DNA of 64,000 bases from Shewanella zhangzhouensis (GTDB lineage Bacteria; Pseudomonadota; Gammaproteobacteria; Enterobacterales; Shewanellaceae). Shown piece by piece: positions 62,672 through 64,000 of this stretch. A program made the translations under genes and the position numbers. How positions within the stretch are numbered: the stretch's first letter is position 1; every line of letters begins with the position of its first letter. Where the stretch lies: NCBI RefSeq assembly GCF_019457615.1, contig NZ_CP080414.1:3098501-3162500 (forward strand), written 5' to 3'. Below the pieces are notes generated by a model, which saw only the letters and a program-made list of their open reading frames with translations, had not been told where the DNA came from and made no database searches.

Positions 62672-63001
62672 ATGAGAATCGATCCGAACGTATTACTGGT
62701 GTACAGCACAGATAAGGGCAGAATCGATGAGCCCACACCTGAAGTTGAAGTGCCCAAAGGCGACGGCGTGGTACGCATCCACAGAGACAGCAAAGGCCGC
62801 AAGGGCAAGGGTGTCAGCGTGATAAGCGGCCTGGGACTCGACCAGGCAGCACTCAAGGAGCTGGCTCAAAAACTGAAGAAGCAGTGTGGCTGCGGCGGAA
62901 CTGTGAAGGACTTCGACATTGAAGTCCAAACCGACAACCGTGAACTGCTAAAGGGTCTGCTGGAAAAACAAGGATTTACCGTAAAGCTTGCGGGAGGATA
63001 A
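62672..63001 (+). CDS. yciH: YciH, SUI1/eIF1-like translation factor
   Basis: This 109-aa protein resembles eukaryotic initiation factor eIF1 and may influence start-codon selection at the ribosome. The SUI1 core is KGKGVSVISGLGLDQAALKELAQKLKKQCGCGG, followed by VKDFDIEVQTDNRELLKGLLEKQG. The length equals E. coli YciH (108). It begins the yciH-yqgE-ruvX group: its stop lies two bases before the yqgE ATG, and its end carries that gene's GGAGG. Confidence 0.95.
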   Translation: MRIDPNVLLVYSTDKGRIDEPTPEVEVPKGDGVVRIHRDSKGRKGKGVSVISGLGLDQAALKELAQKLKKQCGCGGTVKDFDIEVQTDNRELLKGLLEKQGFTVKLAGG

Positions 63002-63003
63002 CC

Positions 63004-63573
63004 ATGTCGATGGAAAGCCTTAAAAATCATTTCCTGATTGCCATGCCAAGCCTTAATGACGGCTTCTTTGACAAGACGGTTGTTTACCTCTGTGAGCACG
63101 ATGCCAAAGGCGCCAAGGGCCTGATTATTAACCGCCCCGTGGGCATGAGCGTGCGTGATCTCCTGTCACAACTGGATTTAATGCCCGACGAAGGCATATT
63201 GCTTGCAGAGAGTGCCGATCAGGTGCTGGTGGGCGGCCCGGTCAATCCGGAGCGTGGTTTTGTGCTGCATACCACTCAGGAAGGCTGGGTAAACTCCAGC
63301 AGGCTGACGGATGAGCTGATGCTCACCACCTCCCGAGACATCCTCTCTGCCATAGGCACCAGCAAAGCCCCCAGCCACTTTATGGTGGCTCTGGGCTACG
63401 CCGGCTGGAGCGCCGGGCAGCTGGAGGAAGAGCTGGCACAAAACAGCTGGCTGACCATTCCTGCCAGCGATGAAATCCTGTTTGCCATTCCCCACGAAGA
63501 CCGCTGGAATCAGGCCAGTAAAGCCCTTGGTTTCGAGCTGTGGCAAGTATCCAATCAGGCAGGGCACGCCTGA
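63004..63573 (+). CDS. yqgE: YqgE/AlgH family protein (UPF0301)
   Basis: This 189-aa protein of unresolved function has the family opening LKNHFLIAMPSLNDGFFDKTVVYLCEH, then KGLIINRPVGMSVRDLL and the VLVGGPVNPERGFVLH core. GGAGG at 7 bases supports the ATG. Its TGA shares one base with the ruvX ATG, so the pair is coupled, as in most gammaproteobacteria. Confidence 0.95.
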   Translation: MSMESLKNHFLIAMPSLNDGFFDKTVVYLCEHDAKGAKGLIINRPVGMSVRDLLSQLDLMPDEGILLAESADQVLVGGPVNPERGFVLHTTQEGWVNSSRLTDELMLTTSRDILSAIGTSKAPSHFMVALGYAGWSAGQLEEELAQNSWLTIPASDEILFAIPHEDRWNQASKALGFELWQVSNQAGHA

Positions 63574-63992
63574 TGAGCACAGTGATGGGATTCGATTTTG
63601 GCACCAAGAGTATAGGTATTGCCGTTGGCCAGTCGATAACCGGCAGCGCCAACCCGCTCACCTCCGTCAAGGCGGTGGACGGCATTCCCAACTGGGAAGA
63701 CATAGGTAAGTTAATCAACGAGTGGAAACCCGATCTGCTTGTGATAGGCCTGCCGCTAAACATGGACGGCACTGAGCAGGAGATGACCCAGAGGGCACGC
63801 AAGTTTGCCAACCGTCTGAATGGCCGTTTCGGGGTAAAGATAGCCACCCAGGATGAGAGGCTGACCACTGCCGATGCCAAGGCCAGATTATTTGAATTTG
63901 GCGGTTTTAAAGCACTCACTAAGGGCCAGGTGGATGCGGTATCGGCAGTATTGATTGTCGAAAGCTACTTTGAAAATCAATATGGCGCCTGA
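63573..63992 (+). CDS. ruvX: RuvX/YqgF, putative pre-16S rRNA nuclease (Holliday-junction resolvase fold)
   Basis: This RNase H-like nuclease helps mature the 5' end of 16S rRNA (139 aa; 138 in E. coli). The first catalytic Asp is in VMGFDFGTKSIGIAVGQ, then LVIGLPLNMDGTEQEMT and the ATQDERLTTADA segment. The ATG overlaps the yqgE stop by one base; a longer frame from 63540 is disregarded. It ends eight bases before the window edge. Confidence 0.96.
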   Translation: MSTVMGFDFGTKSIGIAVGQSITGSANPLTSVKAVDGIPNWEDIGKLINEWKPDLLVIGLPLNMDGTEQEMTQRARKFANRLNGRFGVKIATQDERLTTADAKARLFEFGGFKALTKGQVDAVSAVLIVESYFENQYGA

Positions 63993-64000
63993 TGGTGCCA

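Noticed and set aside
1..64000. tRNA, rRNA, CRISPR, insertion sequence, prophage, integron or defence genes
   Set aside because: I found no cloverleaf with CCA end, rRNA-like stretch, regularly spaced repeat array, transposase, integrase or restriction gene.

Overview
The window looks like a chromosomal segment of a Shewanella-type gammaproteobacterium with roughly 55% GC. Three things point that way: a respiratory lactate cluster (lldP - FAD/Fe-S D-lactate dehydrogenase - lldEFG), PomA/PomB flagellar stator genes, and a glgA-glgC-glgP-glgX-glgB-malQ block followed by a GGDEF-EAL protein. This order matches what I recall of Shewanella oneidensis; the GC content would fit a higher-GC species such as S. 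amazonensis. The assignment is an inference from content and order, since no database search was possible. I see no tRNA, rRNA, insertion sequence, phage gene or CRISPR array, and gene density is high.

Layout. 1-5.6 kb: a left-truncated S9 peptidase, an NAD-type isocitrate dehydrogenase, a lipoprotein cyclophilin and a GNAT enzyme. 5.6-9.3 kb: the gcvA - alpha/beta hydrolase - DUF423 - rlmM strand, with a small secreted protein diverging from gcvA. 9.5-13 kb: thiI and pomAB. 13.2-17.9 kb: xseB-ispA-dxs (isoprenoid precursors), then grpE and nadK, which diverge. 18.4-26 kb: lactate uptake and oxidation, with a PdhR/LldR-like operator far upstream and a palindrome-rich internal promoter region before lldE. 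26-28.4 kb: two divergent, equal-length paralogues with TPR-like repeats and a TonB C-terminal domain. 28.4-35.7 kb: a MATE transporter, a COG0523 GTPase, a DEAD-box helicase and a GGDEF-EAL protein. 35.8-48.1 kb: a six-gene glycogen operon. 48.4-54.4 kb: an iron-dependent alcohol dehydrogenase, an orphan promoter/terminator pair, an unknown 120-aa protein, an NhaC antiporter, and an FAD oxidoreductase with a GNAT partner. 54.4-64 kb: a repeat lipoprotein, thioesterase, threonine aldolase, a TRIC/UPF0126 protein, exported thiol peroxidase, MscS, an OmpA-like protein, DUF924, a PACE efflux protein with a divergent LysR regulator, a DUF4136 lipoprotein, a Fur-box-controlled membrane protein, and yciH-yqgE-ruvX.

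How the genes work together. The lactate genes form a complete module: permease, D-lactate oxidation, and L-lactate oxidation by LldEFG, feeding pyruvate and electrons into respiration. The glycogen block holds synthesis (GlgC, GlgA, GlgB) and breakdown (GlgP, GlgX, MalQ) on one strand with very short gaps, so both directions are probably transcribed together. Much of the remainder is housekeeping.

I found no convincing new multi-gene system. The most interesting signals are regulatory DNA (a near-perfect Fur box, a 25-bp inverted repeat at 54399, the palindromes before lldE, and an orphan promoter-terminator unit at 49.9 kb), the histone-like KPST-repeat tail on GlgB, and the paired anchor-less TonB-domain proteins.
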